64,000 bases of DNA from TMED14 sp002378565 (lineage in GTDB: Bacteria > Bacteroidota > Bacteroidia > Flavobacteriales > Schleiferiaceae): NCBI GenBank assembly GCA_943846715.1, contig OX044356.1, positions 930,001 through 994,000 on the forward strand, given 5' to 3'. Below are positions 63,754 through 64,000 of this stretch, piece by piece (positions within the stretch are counted from its first letter, which is position 1; every line of letters begins with the position of its first letter). The position numbers and the translations under genes were made by a program. The notes under the pieces are model-generated. The model searched no databases. It was given only the letters and a program-made list of their open reading frames with translations, and was not told the DNA's origin.

Positions 63754-64000
63754 ATGAATCATCGTGCAAAACCTCGCGGCTTCCGACTGGAGACCCGGTA
63801 CACCGACGAACGCAAGGAGCGCTTGCGTTTAATGGAGAAACGTGCCAAGCAAATCATCGCTGATCCAAGTATCACTAGGGACGAGCGCAAGGATGCCCTG
63901 AGTCGCGCCTGGCAGTCTCGAAGAAGCACAGAAAGCGTTGACCCGAAACGCAACTTAAGATTGGTCCTTGTTCTGTTGACATTGATTGGAATCACTGTCC
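63754..64000 (+). CDS. Conserved Bacteroidota membrane protein, partial
   Basis: 82 codons to the window edge, no stop. A basic, charged N-terminal part (RGFRLETRYTDERKERLR, MEKRAKQIIA) is followed by a hydrophobic stretch beginning LVLVLLTLIGITV, so one membrane helix is likely. The start pattern resembles small conserved proteins of unknown function in Bacteroidota with PRYYDEEKE-like N-termini. The rest lies outside. Confidence 0.7.
   Translation, partial: MNHRAKPRGFRLETRYTDERKERLRLMEKRAKQIIADPSITRDERKDALSRAWQSRRSTESVDPKRNLRLVLVLLTLIGITV

Overview
The window is a chromosomal segment of a Bacteroidota bacterium, most likely a marine member of the Flavobacteriales or a near relative. The evidence is type IX secretion (T9SS) C-terminal sorting domains, TonB-dependent receptors with DUF4249, DUF5916, DUF5103 and DUF5683 partners, a Na+-translocating NADH:quinone reductase, BshA of bacillithiol synthesis, start codons without Shine-Dalgarno sequences, and promoters of the Bacteroidota type (-33 TTG-like, -7 TAnnTTTG). 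No phage, insertion sequence, CRISPR array or rRNA was seen.

Layout. 1-9.5 kb (minus): two tandem giant T9SS-exported surface proteins; the first runs off the left edge. They share a 1.74-kb block that I read as identical and a near-identical 5' end. 9.6-13.8 kb (plus): tRNA-Pro, two lipoproteins (one an alpha/beta hydrolase), tRNA-Arg (minus), then DUF5683-dapB-PnuC-like. 13.8-18.3 kb: coaE, a T9SS surface protein, an OB-fold protein, YceI, a DinB-like protein, an NRDE/TANGO2 protein and tRNA-Ser. 18.5-23 kb: thiolase, NlpC/P60, a small lipoprotein and the selU-selD pair. 23-28.3 kb (minus): a tightly packed four-gene unit encoding a putative papain-like protein, a fold-type-I PLP enzyme, a fold-type-III PLP decarboxylase-like enzyme and gamma-glutamyltransferase. 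Its product is unknown to me, and it is the best candidate here for an undescribed pathway.

28.4-31.3 kb (plus): TauE/SafE exporter, persulfide dioxygenase-rhodanese fusion and MsrA, a sulfur-handling unit resembling the staphylococcal cst locus. 31.4-37.4 kb: DUF4249 lipoprotein with a TonB receptor broken by two 1-nt shifts, then an intact TonB receptor. 37.4-41.3 kb: an SDR enzyme, an unusual AGA/AGG-rich orphan gene and a DUF5916 protein. 41.3-48.2 kb (minus): complete nqrABCDEF plus apbE, which supplies the covalent FMN of NqrB and NqrC. 48.3-58.1 kb: DUF5103, Sua5/TsaC, LptB-TatC, RecQ, an ECF sigma factor and UvrA. 58.1-63.7 kb (minus): five overlapping genes (GH3/beta-lactamase fusion, MORN-like protein, BshA, SUI1-like factor, TrmH-type methyltransferase). 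A conserved hypothetical gene runs off the right edge.

Themes. Cell-surface export and nutrient uptake, sodium bioenergetics, and low-molecular-weight thiol and persulfide chemistry (BshA, persulfide dioxygenase, sulfite export, MsrA, GGT, possibly a DinB-type thiol transferase). Selenium use appears restricted to tRNA modification. Several promoters end 4-12 nt before the ATG, suggesting leaderless or nearly leaderless mRNAs.
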